Shown: in pieces, positions 1 to 11,467 of the stretch
Position numbering within the stretch: position 1 is the stretch's first letter
Layout of the letters: each line of letters opens with the position of its first letter
Origin: Cryptomeria japonica
Taxonomy: Eukaryota > Streptophyta > Pinopsida > Cupressales > Cupressaceae
DNA: 60,000 bases
Reading direction: 5' to 3'
Assembly: GCF_030272615.1 (NCBI RefSeq)
Contig: NC_081406.1
Coordinates: forward strand, 458,394,072-458,454,071
The notes under the pieces: model-generated
The model's input: the letters and a program-made list of their open reading frames with translations, nothing else
Told to the model about the DNA's origin: nothing
The model's database searches: none
Translations under genes and position numbers: made by a program

Positions 1-1664
1 TGTATTCATCCATATGCTTCATACTTGATGTATTGGATTCATTCATAAAGTGTTTCTGTATACCTTTCTCATGTATGCTTCCGCCTCTATGTGTATTGCC
101 TCCCATGTGTTCATCCATGGATGTGCTTTGTATCTTATGCAATTATTTCATGTACTTTCAACATGAATTCTTTTTGTTTTGAATGAATGCCCCTTATCTT
201 ACATGTTTCAATGTGATTGAATATGCTTAGTTATTCCATGAGTATGCTTTATGAGTACTTATAAATGGGGTGATTGTTTTAAATCACCTAGGCCCTTCTT
301 TTTGCAAACATGGATTTCATACTCCTAATAACATGGGAAGGACAACATAGGGATTACTGAAACATGACGATACTATGAAAATCTATAGGATGGAAGAATG
401 TGTAAGAGTAGTATAGGAAGGAAGAATGTGTAAGAGTACAATTGCTCAAACCATGAGGTGATAATATAAGAACTTGATGAGTATAGAGATTTGGCCCATA
501 AATCGTCATAAGAGGAGAAAGGAAACATGTTGATAATGCAGTCAGACAAAGATAATATTAGCTATGTTCAATTTATTCGTGATATATTTAATACCAATCT
601 ACCACCTAAGTTTACCAATACGTCAATATCCAATCATAACAATCTATATGGTTACAGATTGTACGACACAAAGGAGTGATACCAGACTTAATTAATTGAG
701 ATCTTATTCATTACCCACCTCTATTTGGTAACGATGATGTCAGTGACATTCACGCTGCCCACCTGAAATTTCTCATTGACTAAACATTTTCCAATATTAA
801 TACATACTCTTTATGGATGTTAAGATTAAGCCAAGTTATTATTATTAAATTCTCATGTTGTCATCTAGATCAAACATCTTGCACATTCTGTAATTAATAC
901 AACCTCTACATTTTGGGAAATTTATCCCTCTAATTGGGGATTCAGACATATTCATCCAACAAATTATAAATCAATAAATTTAGACATATCTCATATATGT
1001 ATTCCTCTCATGAACAGTATGTAATGATAGAGTAAAATCATCATTTGTGGTTTCCTTACAATAACTCCTGCAATCAGAAGTGATACTCAAAAACAGTAAT
1101 TATCATTTCACAAACTGCTTATCACAAATTGTTATGTTCAAAATTTGTACCAAGCGTGACTGAACATAATCATCTACCACAATATCAAACCCCTTTAGAA
1201 ATGTTATAGCATTTTATCATCTCTCGAGAAATGGTGTTAGGCTAAAACTACCATACAAAACAACAATATTCAGTGAACAAATTTCTAAGGGCCCCATTCT
1301 ATAAGGCATAGTCAGCATGATAATCTCACAATTAAGGTGTTAGGCTACAACTACCATACTAAAGCTCTATAATTTGTTTATGTAAGTTTTAAACTGAGTC
1401 TATTTTCTTCTTTGTTTCAGTATGCTAGTGTTCTTCAGCATTTTACTTGGCAGAGATGAATATTTATGCTAATTTAAATAATAAATCATTTTTGCTTTGA
1501 AAATTTTCTTTGCTTCTCATTGATCTATGCTTTTTGAGTCATGGATACTTGAGACTTTTGTTTATTACAATACATCCATCATTCTATGCTTTTTTATGTA
1601 GATCATTGTGGATTTCTCATTTATCTTGTAAAAGCCTCTAAATTATTTTGATTTCTTTTCTTAG
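1..1664. other. Upstream flank, no gene recognised
   Basis: AT-rich sequence 5' of the first recognisable exon of the ATPase pseudogene. It may be intron or promoter DNA of that gene, but I find no exon matching the protein's N-terminus. Small direct repeats are visible: a unit containing GGAAGAATGTGTAAGAGTA at about 391-410 and 420-438, and a roughly 27-bp repeat around GGTGTTAGGCTA at about 1230 and 1336. Nothing else is supportable. Confidence 0.5.
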
Positions 1665-1935
1665 GTGCATAAAACTGCTGGTCCTTCGAATCAGACAGAG
1701 AGCATGAATGTGCAGGTAACCGATAGAGTTCTCAGCTGCTCTTTCCAAGAAATTTGTACTCATTACGTTGTCAAATATGTAGGCATCTTTCATGATTGAA
1801 TTTGTATGCTGAAGTTGCTTATACTGGCAGTCACATATGTCCACTCCACCTCGTTCTACAAGAAACAAGACAAATTCTGTCAATTTAGAGGATTATGAAA
1901 CAGATAACATAGACATAGAGGATGCAGATCTGATG
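1665..1935 (+). pseudogene. N-terminal exons (1665-1715 and 1831-1935)
   Basis: Two short open exons separated by a 115-bp intron (GT at 1716, AG at 1829-1830). The first encodes 17 codons ending MNVQ. The second encodes 35 codons with a basic patch (PPRSTRNK) and then an acidic stretch (DNIDIEDADLM), typical of the poorly conserved N-terminal tail of this family. Both are phase 0 and lead into the exon at 2044. Assignment rests on splice sites, reading frame and position rather than strong sequence conservation, so it is less certain than for the AAA exon. Confidence 0.6.
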
Positions 1936-2043
1936 GTAGGATTTTCTCCAATCTCCATTATTTCTGGTTTTTGTGAAGATATAACTTCTCTTGCCCAATA
2001 CTTTGTTGCATAATATTATAAGTTTGGGTATCAATGGTTGCAG

Positions 2044-3830
2044 AGACAAACATATCAGCCAGCTACTATTAAAGTTGAGAATAACCCTAGCCAGGATGAG
2101 CAGTCCAGTCCAATGCAAGAGAAGAGGACAAGAGATACTATATCTTTGCCACGGCGAGAAGGACTTCGGCCTTGAAAGTCAACCATCCGACATTCTTCTC
2201 AAGATTCTAAAGACCAAGAATGCATAGAGGAGGAAGATGATAGAAATAAAGGGGAGGCTGGGGCTGGAGGAGAGGAAGATGAAGTTGAGGAAGAGGGTGA
2301 GGAGGGTAAAGAACAAGAAGGAAGGAGATGGTATGCTCTCTGAAATCACACTGAGGTGAGGAGGTTTTCTCTTGAAAAAGAAGAAAAGCAACGACTGCAA
2401 TTTCCACCATGTAAAGTACTGCATAAAGGAAAGGGAATAAAAAATGCACGTGATGGAAGATGAGGTGGCTCAAGGGCGGAAAAACATCGTTGTGCGCAAA
2501 GAGTTGATGATTCAGATGATTCTCTTCTTGTGGATAAGATGGATTAGGGTCCTGTTGGTTCATCATCATGGATGCATGTGGGAAATACAAACTTTGGTCA
2601 ACAATGGGTTTGTGGCAGACTTGACATGCATAACGCAACTGCATGGGGTTTGAAAGTTGCAGCATCTAGATGGGGACACCAAGGTGATACGTTTGGTTAT
2701 GGAGGTGTAGGTGCACAACCTGCTGAGCCTAGTTCAAAAGGTGGAGCTGACATTCAACCCTTGCAAGTTGATGAAATAGTGAGTTTTGATGATATTGGAG
2801 GGCTTTCTGACCACATTGATGCATTGAAAGAAATGGTTTTTTTCCCTCTTCTCTATCCTGATTTCTTTGCAAATTATCACATTTGTCCTTCAAGGGGAGT
2901 CATATTGTGTGGTCCTCCAGGAACTAGAAAAATGTTGATTGCGAGGGCTTTAGCATGTGTAGCTTCCAAGGCAGGACAAAAAGTAAACTTTTACATGCGA
3001 AAGGGCATTGATGTGCTCAGCAAGTGGGTTGGGGAAGCTGAGCGGCAACTGAAATTACTATTTGAAGAAGCACAAAGGAACCAACCATCCATAATATTTT
3101 TTGATGAAATAGATGGTCTTGCCCTAGTGAGGTCTAGTAAACGAGAACAAATTCACAATTCTATTGTATCTACACTTCTTGCTCTAATGGATGGTCTAGA
3201 CTCTAGAGGTCAAGTAGTGCTTATTGGAGCGATATACAGGATTGATGCTATTGATGGAGCTCTTCGCCGGCTTGGTCGATTTGATCATGAATTTGTATTT
3301 TCCTTACCCGATTGTAAAGCATGAGCTGAGATATTAAAGATCCACACAAGAAAGTGGAAGAATACTTTATTAAAGGAATTAAGAATGGAATTAGCAGCAG
3401 CTTGTATGGGGTATTGTGGTGCTGATTTAAAATCTTTGTGCACAGAAGCTGCAATTAATGCTTTTCATGAGAAATATCCTCAAATATACACTAGTGATGA
3501 TAAGTTTGTCATAGATTTGGATTCTGTGAAAGTAGAGAAGCATGATTTCTTGGAAGCTATGTCTACTATTACTCCTACTGCCCATAGAGGTGCAACAGTA
3601 CAGTCAAGGCCATTGTCCCCAGTAATAGCTCCATGCTTACAAGGACATCTAAAAATAATCAGTGATTATATTTCTAACATCTTCTATGTAGTGGCCAACG
3701 GTGATAAAAAAGATTCGCTGAATGACAGTTCTCGCCATCTTGCCAAGTTACTTGGATTTCCTATGGTTCTTCCATTCCATTTGTTTACAGACCAAGACTT
3801 CTACTTTGTGGGAAGGAGGGTGCTGGCTTG
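2044..3830 (+). pseudogene. Large exon with acidic region and AAA ATPase domain, inactivated
   Basis: Reading frame 1 carries a Glu-rich segment (about 2220-2330) and then the AAA domain from about 2770. The Walker A motif reads GPPGTRKM where the family has GPPGTGKT, so the nucleotide-binding Gly and Thr are lost. Walker B (IIFFDEIDG, about 3098) is intact. Sensor 1 reads GAIYR in place of GATNR, and the arginine-finger region reads RRLGRFDHEF in place of RRPGRFDREF. TGA stops at 2173, 2341, 2461 and 3322 fall where relatives have Arg, and TAG at 2545 falls where a Gln is expected. Near 3760 a frameshift moves the end of the exon into frame 3, where the expected YRPR and CGKEG residues precede the splice donor at 3831. 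The product could not bind or hydrolyse ATP. Confidence 0.93.
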
Positions 3831-3963
3831 GTACGGTTAGAAATTGCTTTCATAGATGTTTACACATCTATAACATGAGTCTGTTTTATAAAACTTTTGA
3901 ATTGGCTGGCTTCTAATCGAGCTACATTTCTGAATGATGCTATATTTCTACTTTTCTTGCCAG

Positions 3964-4935
3964 GATCACATTGGCCCTGCAGTTTTACACGAATTAGAGA
4001 GGTTCCCTGTGCATTGTCTTGGGCTTCCATCACTTTTGTCCGACCCAAGTGCACGGACCCCTGAGGAAGCACTAGTACACATTGTGGGAGAAGCAAGGAG
4101 GACTACTCCTTCTATCTTGTATCTGCCTCAACTTTAACTTTGGTGGGAGACTGTGTGTATATCATTACATTAGTACACTTATACTTTTAAAGCTCTATGC
4201 CTTTGGGATTTCCTGTGATATATTTGAAATCTCTTTGTTTTTATTGCTAGAGCTTCCTAAAATGACTATACATCTGATTTTGTTTGTTTCACTGAGCTTC
4301 ATAGGCCCATGATCAACTAAGAGTTGTTCTACTATCTATATTGGAAGAATTGCCATCAGACCTTCCTTTATTACTTCTTGCAACCTCCTCTATACCCTCT
4401 GATGAATTGGATGGAGAAGCTGCATCCTTGTTTGGTCGTCGCTATATGTATGTATCAAGGACATCATTGTCTTAGTTTTTGTATTTTTTCTGCTTAGTTT
4501 GTTCAAGATTATGCTAAGGCAGGTGAATCCTTTTCTATATAGCATTGAGTACTGGGTACCTCATTAGCTTCTGACTCTGTATAAATTGAATTTGTCATTG
4601 AATTGAGTGTACATGAATTCGATGGTATCTGATACACCTTGAATGCATTGCAAATTTTATTTTTGTTTAGTATAATAGAAGGTAAAATCCTGAATGGATT
4701 GCATTCTTTTGCTTTATGTGCAGTTACCAAGTAGAAAAACCAAGTTCAGATGACAGGTGTAGATTCATCTCGCAACTGGTTGATGCTATTCTTACTATCC
4801 CTGATCAACAAGTAGTAATTACTCCTAAAAAAAATGTTTCTAATCCTGAACTTCCAAAGGTACCAAAAGCAGCAAGAGGACCAAGTGAAACTGAGCTACG
4901 TGACTCCGAATGTGTCTTCGGGATGTCTGCAGCAG
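3964..4935 (+). pseudogene. Second AAA-like region exons (3964-4152, 4305-4447, 4724-4935)
   Basis: These three exons continue the protein: DHIGPAVLHELERFPVH and LLSDPSARTPEEALVHI in the first, LEELPSDLPLLLLATS in the second, and YQVEKPSSDD in the third. The second AAA module in this family is naturally degenerate. The first exon has a TAA at 4135 just before a WWET stretch. The third loses its frame near 4895; in the shifted frame CGA has become TGA at 4901, after which RMCLRDVC is readable up to the donor at 4936. Introns are 4153-4304, 4448-4723 and 4936-5041. Confidence 0.85.
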
Positions 4936-5041
4936 GTTTTGTAGTGATGCATCAATCATTAGTTGATTCATTTGTTGAGGATGTGTTTACCAAGTGAAAA
5001 TTAATTTTGAGTGCTTATATGTATCCACATACAATGTGCAG

Positions 5042-5760
5042 ACTTCTGTATGAAAAACGGTTCAGTGTCTTCCATTACCCTGTCATGGATGAAGACGCTC
5101 TTGACTATTATGCAATAGTTCAAAATCCAATGGATATCACTACTTTACTGCAGCGAGTAGATAATCGACGTTACTTGACATGCTCAGCATTCCTGCAAGA
5201 TGTGGAACTAATTCCTGCCAATGCAAAAGTAAGCATGATTGGACATGCCTATGATCCTATCAGCTTTATGGGGTTGAACAAAAATTTGTTTTCCATTCAT
5301 TCCTGATAATAACTATCATTAGTTTTGCATAACAGGCATATAATGGTGATGACTACAATGGAGCTCGAATTGTCAGCAGAGCATATGCAGTAAGGGATGC
5401 GGTATGGTTAAATATGCTACTAATAGAGACATACAGTAATCGAAGTTCAAATGTTTTATGTCAAGTAGTAAGCATTTATTGTTCACTTTGCTAATCCTTG
5501 TCTTACGCATAATCAGATTCTTGGCATGCTTTCCCAAATGGATCCTGCACTAGTTGCCTTTTGTGATAAAATTGCTGCTCAGGGTGGGCCAACTCATTTG
5601 TCAGAGGATTCAACTACAAATTTTCCTTCGAATCCTGTTGCTCAACCAGTTCATATTACAAGAGCAAGTGAATGCTTACGCAACGTTCAGCCTGATATGA
5701 ATGTATCTCAAAGTTACGAGGTCTTGAAGCGCTCAAAGCAGAATAGTGATCGTGATCAAG
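5042..5760 (+). pseudogene. Bromodomain exons (5042-5228, 5336-5401, 5517-5760), still open
   Basis: Three consecutive exons join in phase and carry no stop codon. They encode a bromodomain: LLYEKRFSVFHYPV, the NPMD turn at about 5130, LLQRVDNRRYLT, and the acetyl-lysine-binding Asn in AYNGDD at the start of the 5336 exon. LGMLSQMDPALVAFCDKIA follows and closes the helical bundle. Introns 5229-5335 and 5402-5516 are short with clean borders. Unlike the AAA exons, the key residues are preserved, although no start codon or intact upstream frame exists to translate them. This could be chance survival in a young pseudogene or recent loss of constraint. Confidence 0.85.
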
Positions 5761-5867
5761 GTGGAATTATGCTTTGCACCATGCCACTTGTAATCCTTTT
5801 TTATTTTTGATATTTAGAATTAGAAGCACAATTGTATTGAAATTCTCAGAATGTGTTTTTTCTACAG

Positions 5868-6265
5868 GTAAAGTTGTGGCTGGGGACTCTGATCCATTTG
5901 CTGAGGACAGATCACAACCCATGGAGATTGATACTCCTGGGCAGAATACTCTAAAAACAAAATGCCTTCATGGTAGGCATTTAAAGGTGTGCAGCAATGT
6001 GAGGCAAATAATCAAGAAGAAATAATGAATCAACCCGAACGCAAATCCTCTTCCAAAGTGCCAATAAGCAATCACTTGGCAGAACAGATTGAATCAATAG
6101 AAGATAATTTTGTGAAATGTACCGAAGGTTATGGAATCTCAGAAACTTGAAAGACTTTATGCTCTAATTTGTCGAAGGGTGATATCCTTAGCATATGCGA
6201 ACAAGCCTACAATTATTAAATTCTTGAAGGACTTCTCATCTGATGAAAGCAATTTTCATAGATAG
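5868..6265 (+). pseudogene. Terminal exon of the ATPase pseudogene
   Basis: It begins after an AG at 5866-5867 and encodes an acidic linker (GDSDPFAEDRSQPMEIDTPG). The family's C-terminal helix region follows, recognisable as LERLYALICRR and FLKDFSSDESNF before TAG at 6263-6265. At least two frameshifts (near 5990 and near 6143) are needed to read it through. The C-terminal 105 bp, with the bases just after the stop, are duplicated immediately downstream. Confidence 0.75.
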
Positions 6266-6430
6266 TTTTGTAACCGAATGTCCTATGAAGTTTTTTTTGG
6301 GGCTCTAATTTGTCGAGGGGTGATATCATTGAAAGATGTGGACAAATCTATGATTTTTAAATTTTTGAAGGACTTCTCATCCGATGAAAGAAATTTTTAA
6401 AGAGAGTTTTGTAACGGAATGTCCTATGAA
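6161..6430 (+). repeat. Tandem duplication of the terminal exon end (129 bp x 2)
   Basis: Copy 1 is 6161-6289 and copy 2 is 6302-6430, separated by a T/G-rich 12-bp spacer. Both start GCTCTAATTTGTCGA and end GTCCTATGAA, and both are 129 bp. Copy 2 retains an open C-terminal reading (ICRGVISL ... FSSDERNF) ending in TAA at 6398-6400, close to what the family C-terminus should look like. The copies differ at many positions, so the duplication is old. Confidence 0.85.
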
Positions 6431-6445
6431 CTGCTATGTTACCAG

Positions 6446-6487
6446 AAACGCGACGGGAGAACTTCGTTTCGCGTTTTCCCCGTCGCG
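6446..6487. other. CpG-dense hairpin
   Basis: Perfect inverted repeat CGCGACGGG (6449-6457) and CCCGTCGCG (6479-6487) with a 21-nt loop. An alternative stem AAACGCGA (6446-6453) with TCGCGTTT (6469-6476) is mutually exclusive with it. About ten CpGs fall in 50 bp, in a region otherwise very poor in CpG. Function unknown; it may be a fragment of a small mobile element. Confidence 0.6.
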
Positions 6488-7744
6488 AACGGCGGTTTCC
6501 AAACTGCTGTCTCACAGTCAGAGAAATTTAAAGCAGTGAATTTTGCAGTGAAGACCTTAATCCTGCTACAGGGGAAATAAGAGAAGATATCATTAATACT
6601 GTGACATATGCACAGGAAATCTTGGTAATACATAGGTTTCAGTGAGAATATGCTCACTTTGTAAACAGATTTCTTCATGATATTGTTTCTCTTTCAGGTT
6701 GAATAAATTGATTTTTTGTTATTGTCTCCATGGATGAGTGTGCATTGCTTTCAAATTGATATGTCAAGGACATTGATATTGGTCTTCTTAGTCTTTCTGA
6801 GTTGCATTTTCCATTTACTGTCTTCATTCAAGGAATGGATTAATCTGGTCTAAATGGAATATGGAGTAATGTATGTTCATCTTTGGATTTCTCGGAAGAA
6901 TTGCAGAAATTGTCTATTGGTGGGAGTGTTTCTATAATGTAATAATACAAAGGCGCCCCTTGGATGTGAATTTGTAGTGTCATGATGAGTCTCTGCATGG
7001 TTTGGTATTTGACTTTGTTGCCCGGATGAAGCACTGATCTGAGTAGTTATTTGTTCAAAGGTCTAAGCATTCATTGGAATTCAAAGATGAATCATTTGAA
7101 CACTTTATTTTCCGTTATGTTCTTTGCTTTGTTAGCTTAGGATTCTTCATGTTCTTTGATTTAAGAAGTGAGATAGTCAGGAACACTGTCAGTTTGAGAA
7201 AATCTTGCATATTATTTTATATCTGCTTGTTGTTACTGAATAATATATCATTTTTGATAAGGGATACCTTTAGGTCTAGCAGAGCCTAAAGAGCAAAAGG
7301 TGTCAACCTTTGGGTTGAGTTTTGTTCGTTGGCCAAACTAACATTTAAAATCAAGAATAAGTAATCGCAAAGCTTTAGGTTTTAATGGGTCCAATTTTGG
7401 AAAAAAACGTCAGCACACTCGACTTGTGACTACACAAGACTAATGGTTGTGTAAGCAAATAGGCATTCTACTACTATTGGAATTAGTATGACCAAAAATG
7501 TTCCAAACAAATTACAATGTAATATTGAAAGAATTTTATTAAGATGAGAATAATAATATTAAAAATCACAGCTGTGAAAAATTAAACATCTTTTTGAAAT
7601 GCTGCATGTTTGATCTTTGTGGTTTGTGATTTGAACTGCTCGATTAAAAAATCTCTGTTTAATGCCTTTAGTACATCTTTAATTAGTGAACATTGACCAG
7701 CCAAAAAAAATAGATTGGTTCAATGGTGGATAAATGAATCGCAC
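6488..7744. other. Non-coding stretch, nothing recognised
   Basis: AT-rich DNA between the pseudogene and the gypsy fossil. It may include the old 3' untranslated region of the ATPase gene. Short open frames here have no recognisable domain. Confidence 0.5.
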
Positions 7745-10150
7745 CATTTAGATATACTTCATCAACCTAATATGGTCCTAACCACCTTGTTTGCATCTTG
7801 ATCTTATGATCCTTATATTGTGAGTCATAAAGGAGAGTCCATTCACCTTTTTGAAACATTTTTGTCTTGATAAAGAGTTCTTTCCACTTAATTTAATATT
7901 TTCTCACTATCTCAATATGATGGAAGGTTTCTCTTAAGATAAAATCAAGAGCATTAAGTTGCATCATTCTCTTTTTTTGGGCTGCTAATATGCCCATAAT
8001 GAATTAAAGTTTTTACCTTAATGTATTGTGTTCAAACTCAATTGGAAGGAAATATTTTATCCCATAAACTATTTCATGTGGTGTAAACAAGTTGTAGTCT
8101 TAGTAACAATTTATCAAAGAAATTGGCCTATGCCATATTTAAGTACCTTAGTAACAAGCTATCAAAGCCTCTTTGATATAAAATATCACCAAGGATAGTG
8201 AAGTATGGTGTACATTGGAGGAAAGTTTTGTGTTATTTATGTGAAAGGTTAGGTGGTGAAGTTTGACCGTGGTGGTAAGCATAAATATCATGATACTAGG
8301 GTGAATAAGGACCAATAAGCTGTCATATAAGTTCAAAATTAGGGACATTGTGTGGGTATTAATAATTTCTCAACAAGAACTTAGAATGTCGACTATTCTA
8401 TGGCATATCCAAGACACATTCAATTATGGCTATAGTATCATCAACTAGATTATTTTTCCAACTAGATCTGCAAGAAATTATTCTTGAAACTATTTGCCAT
8501 GTATTTGTAGGTGATCAATTCACCATATTTTGTTTGATATTCATCATTAACCTTTTTTACTATAGTTTAGAATAACCATAAACAAGGATGTGTTGGATAT
8601 TCCATTGAATTGTTATATTAAGACCAACAAGAAAAGCTTCATATTCAACAACATGGTTTGCACATGGAAAGCTAAATCTAAATGCTTTCAACATGGAATT
8701 TCCTTGAGTATAAACAAGATTCAAACGCTTGCTCCATGACTAGTACAAGAACAATCGAGACATAACTTCTATATAGACGGCTCTTCAATAGTAAAGATAG
8801 ATTCATCAAGATTATCTATAACGAATGGATGATTATCTATAAGAGGTGCCTTAAATAATTGATCCATAGAAACCTATGCTTTAATTTCTTTTTTATCTTA
8901 AAACTTACTGTCAAGTTCACCTAACAACGTTACCCTCTTATCCATATTAATTGTAACAGAATTTTTTAATAAGAGGCATTTGAATGGATCCAATTAATAA
9001 ATGAGATTTTCTTGGTGACTAAGCATGTAATGTCACAATTTTTGTGTACAAAAAAGACTACTAAACATTACTGTTCCATAGAAATATAGGAAAGCTCATT
9101 TTTCATGAGTGTTTGATTGATAATAGATTGTTTTCTCACAATCTTGTTTATCATTTTGTGCTAAGAGTGCGCCCAAGGAGACTAATATAGTTGATATGTA
9201 GAAGTATGTGATTATTTTAATAGGAGACATAAGAACCATTGGTGATGCAATATAGTCTTTGATATGATCAAAATATTCTCAGTAGGATTCATTCCATTGA
9301 AACCCACCATTTTTCTTGAGAAGGTGGGGAAATGGTTGACATTTGTAAAAAGTTGTGCTATTAATCTTCATATGGCTAGTAGCTTTCCTTGAAGTCAATT
9401 ATATTATTTTAAAATTTTAAAGGGGTGGCATATCCATGATAGTTGCAAACTTAGAAATATAAAAATCTATATATCATTGAGATATAATAAAGATCAAGAG
9501 TTTTTTGATGTTATACCAAAAATACATTTCTTGGAATTATATATATATATATATATATATAAGGATTCAAATATAAATTCAAGGACATGAGTGGTATTCT
9601 CTTATTTTCTATTTTCCCATTTGAAATATCATCTAAATAAACTTCCACAATTTCTATGGAGCATGTCATGAAATGTAACTATCATTGCCCTCTGATAACT
9701 AGCTCCCATATTTATCCATCTAAAGGTGTCACTTGATAGAAAAAGATACCTCAAGGGCATTATGAAAGAAATTTTGTGTTGGTCTATAATAATAATTCAA
9801 ATATGATTACAACTCAAAAAACTATCCACAAGTGATAGCATTTTATAACTAGCTACGAGATCAATAATCATGCCAATGTTGGAAGGATGAAAATCATCTT
9901 TTGGGCAAGATGCAATAACATATTTGAAGGCTATACATATGCATATTCCTTTTATCTTTTTTGACATGAATTATAATGGATATCCATTCAAGATAGTCAA
10001 TTGGGAGTATGAAGTTAACATTTAAAAGTTTTTGTAGTTCTTCTTTGACTAGTAGGGCAATTTTAGGATGCATCTAATGTAGTTTTGCTTAATTGAAACT
10101 TAGCATTAAAAAAGCCATGCATGGAGGTGAACCAAAATAGAAGGGTCCAA
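7745..10150 (-). pseudogene. Fossil Ty3/gypsy pol (RT, RNase H, integrase C-terminus)
   Basis: Read on the minus strand from 10150 down, fragments of a gypsy polyprotein appear in the correct order. The RT N-terminus has GLDPS and HPKIALLVKEELQKLL, followed by INCH-like residues around ILPIDYLEWIS and DDFHPSNIGMIIDLVASY (about 10150-9800). An (AT)n insertion sits at about 9539-9562. The RT/RNase H connection reads PHLLKKNGGFQW and LGALLAQ (about 9380-9150). RNase H has FRFSFPCANHVVEYEAFLVG (about 8690-8620). The integrase end has TPHEIVYG, LPIEFEHNTLR and TRWLGPY (about 8130-7765). Every segment is broken by stops and frameshifts, so nothing is translatable. No flanking LTRs of its own were found. 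Confidence 0.85.
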
Positions 10151-10279
10151 TCCAAACATGTTAGCATAGGACCAATAAAAATATATGAAATGTGCTTTAC
10201 AAAGTTGATGACACTCTGTGTTCTTTTGGAGGATTTTAAGATGTAAATATATAGATTATTTTTTATCCCCAAATTTTTA

Positions 10280-11467
10280 TGAATACTAAGAGGTGGTGGG
10301 GGTGGTGGGGGGGGGGGGGGAATTACTATGCCCAAACTTTTAACAAAACTCTTAAGCAATTTTACTACAGACCAGTATAGTAGTTTAAACAATAAACCGA
10401 TTAAAACACAAACAAGCCAAATAGCAAATAGAGAATTCACCCACATAAGCACAATCACCATAACACAAGATATTTTGACGTGGAAATTTAAATGGGAAAA
10501 ACCATGGTGAGTAAAACTCACAAGTCAACTATCTGCAGAATAGTAACCAGACCGGTTAAGGTCAGATCAGTTAAGGTTAGATCGGTTAAGGTCAGACCGG
10601 TTAAGGCCTTACAATTTTCTTCATCAGAACAGATCTTGTTAGGAATCCAGATCTCTGTTAGGAGATAAGTCTTGTTAAAGACTACCTTGTTAAAGGATTT
10701 CAGATTCACAACTGTGAACCACCTTGTTAGAGGATTTACAAAAGGCTTGACTGGGCCTACCCAGTTAAGGATTTCAGACTTGTAGAAGAGATTAGTAATC
10801 AACAAGTGAATGATCTAGACAATAGCATATAATGCTTGATTAGATCCTTGACAACTATTTGTTAATGCATTGGAACATTACTTCAGTCTTCTATCCTTTT
10901 CATGTTCAATCTCTATCGCATGATGCTTCTATAACAACTCCACTTCTTCAACATACATACACACATACGTTCATTCCTATAAAAACCCTAGACATGATGT
11001 CCTTAAATAGGAAGCTGATTTCATGTCAGTCTAATGAGATTGGATTACAATTTCCTAGGTTCAAAGCATCTAAACACATTTGGTAACACGACATAGAAGC
11101 ACCGCCAAAGTGTCGGTGGATGATAACTCATCACACTCTACCATTTTACTTCTTAAGCACAATATACCAATAAACAAAGACTCGTAAACTGGAACATAGT
11201 GTTCTGATAAAAAATATTGACTGCCACTAGGGGTCCTTGTTCCACTTGAGGTCTTCATACCGCTTGAGGTCTTCAATCATGCTTTGACCGGAAATCATTG
11301 TCTGCAAAACATTGATAGTCTTCTATAAACAAAGACTATTCATTCAATGGCATATAATACCGGTGTGAACAATACAACACATATTACCGGTGGAGATTAA
11401 CTCATACATAAAATAAGTGTGTGTCCATGAATGACAATCACAACTAAACATCATCAAAATACCAACA
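10280..11467 (-). mobile_element. Solo copia-type LTR (borders approximate)
   Basis: This stretch matches the layout of the copia LTRs later in the window, in minus orientation. It has a 14-G run (10307-10320) near the sense 3' end, the block GTGGAAATTTAAATGGG with AAAAACCATGG at 10480-10507, an array of GGTTAAGG / CTTGTTAGAGG repeats at about 10540-10770, and a terminal CCAACA at 11462-11467. No internal domain is attached, so it is probably a solo LTR. I could not find a matching 5-bp target duplication, and the left border at TGAATACTAAG is a guess. Confidence 0.65.

Larger units (their letters stand above)
1665..6265 (+). pseudogene. ATAD2-like: Decayed bromodomain AAA-ATPase gene (ATAD2/BRAT1-type)
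   Basis: Remnant of the plant ATAD2-like protein: an acidic N-terminal region, an AAA ATPase domain, a degenerate second AAA-like region and a C-terminal bromodomain that reads acetylated histones. The Arabidopsis relative (At1g05910, recalled as BRAT1) acts in the nucleus against gene silencing. I place exons at 1665-1715, 1831-1935, 2044-3830, 3964-4152, 4305-4447, 4724-4935, 5042-5228, 5336-5401, 5517-5760 and 5868-6265. Every intron begins GT and ends AG, and phases agree across junctions, so this is not a processed copy. In-frame stops lie at 2173, 2341, 2461, 2545, 3322 and 4135, with another TGA at 4901. Frameshifts occur near 3760, near 4900 and in the last exon. The true start exon was not found. 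Identity is confident from long recognisable motifs; pseudogene status is confident from stops plus active-site loss. Confidence 0.93.

Noticed and set aside
1421-1476. Possible extra upstream exon after a TTTCAG
   Set aside because: Too short, ends without a convincing donor, and has no similarity to the expected N-terminus.
2207-2665. 152-codon minus-strand frame opposite the ATPase exon
   Set aside because: Antisense shadow of the acidic region and flanking pseudogene sequence.
10063-10521. 152-codon minus-strand frame with a proline run
   Set aside because: The prolines come from the poly-G tract; the frame joins gypsy debris to LTR sequence and is not a gene.
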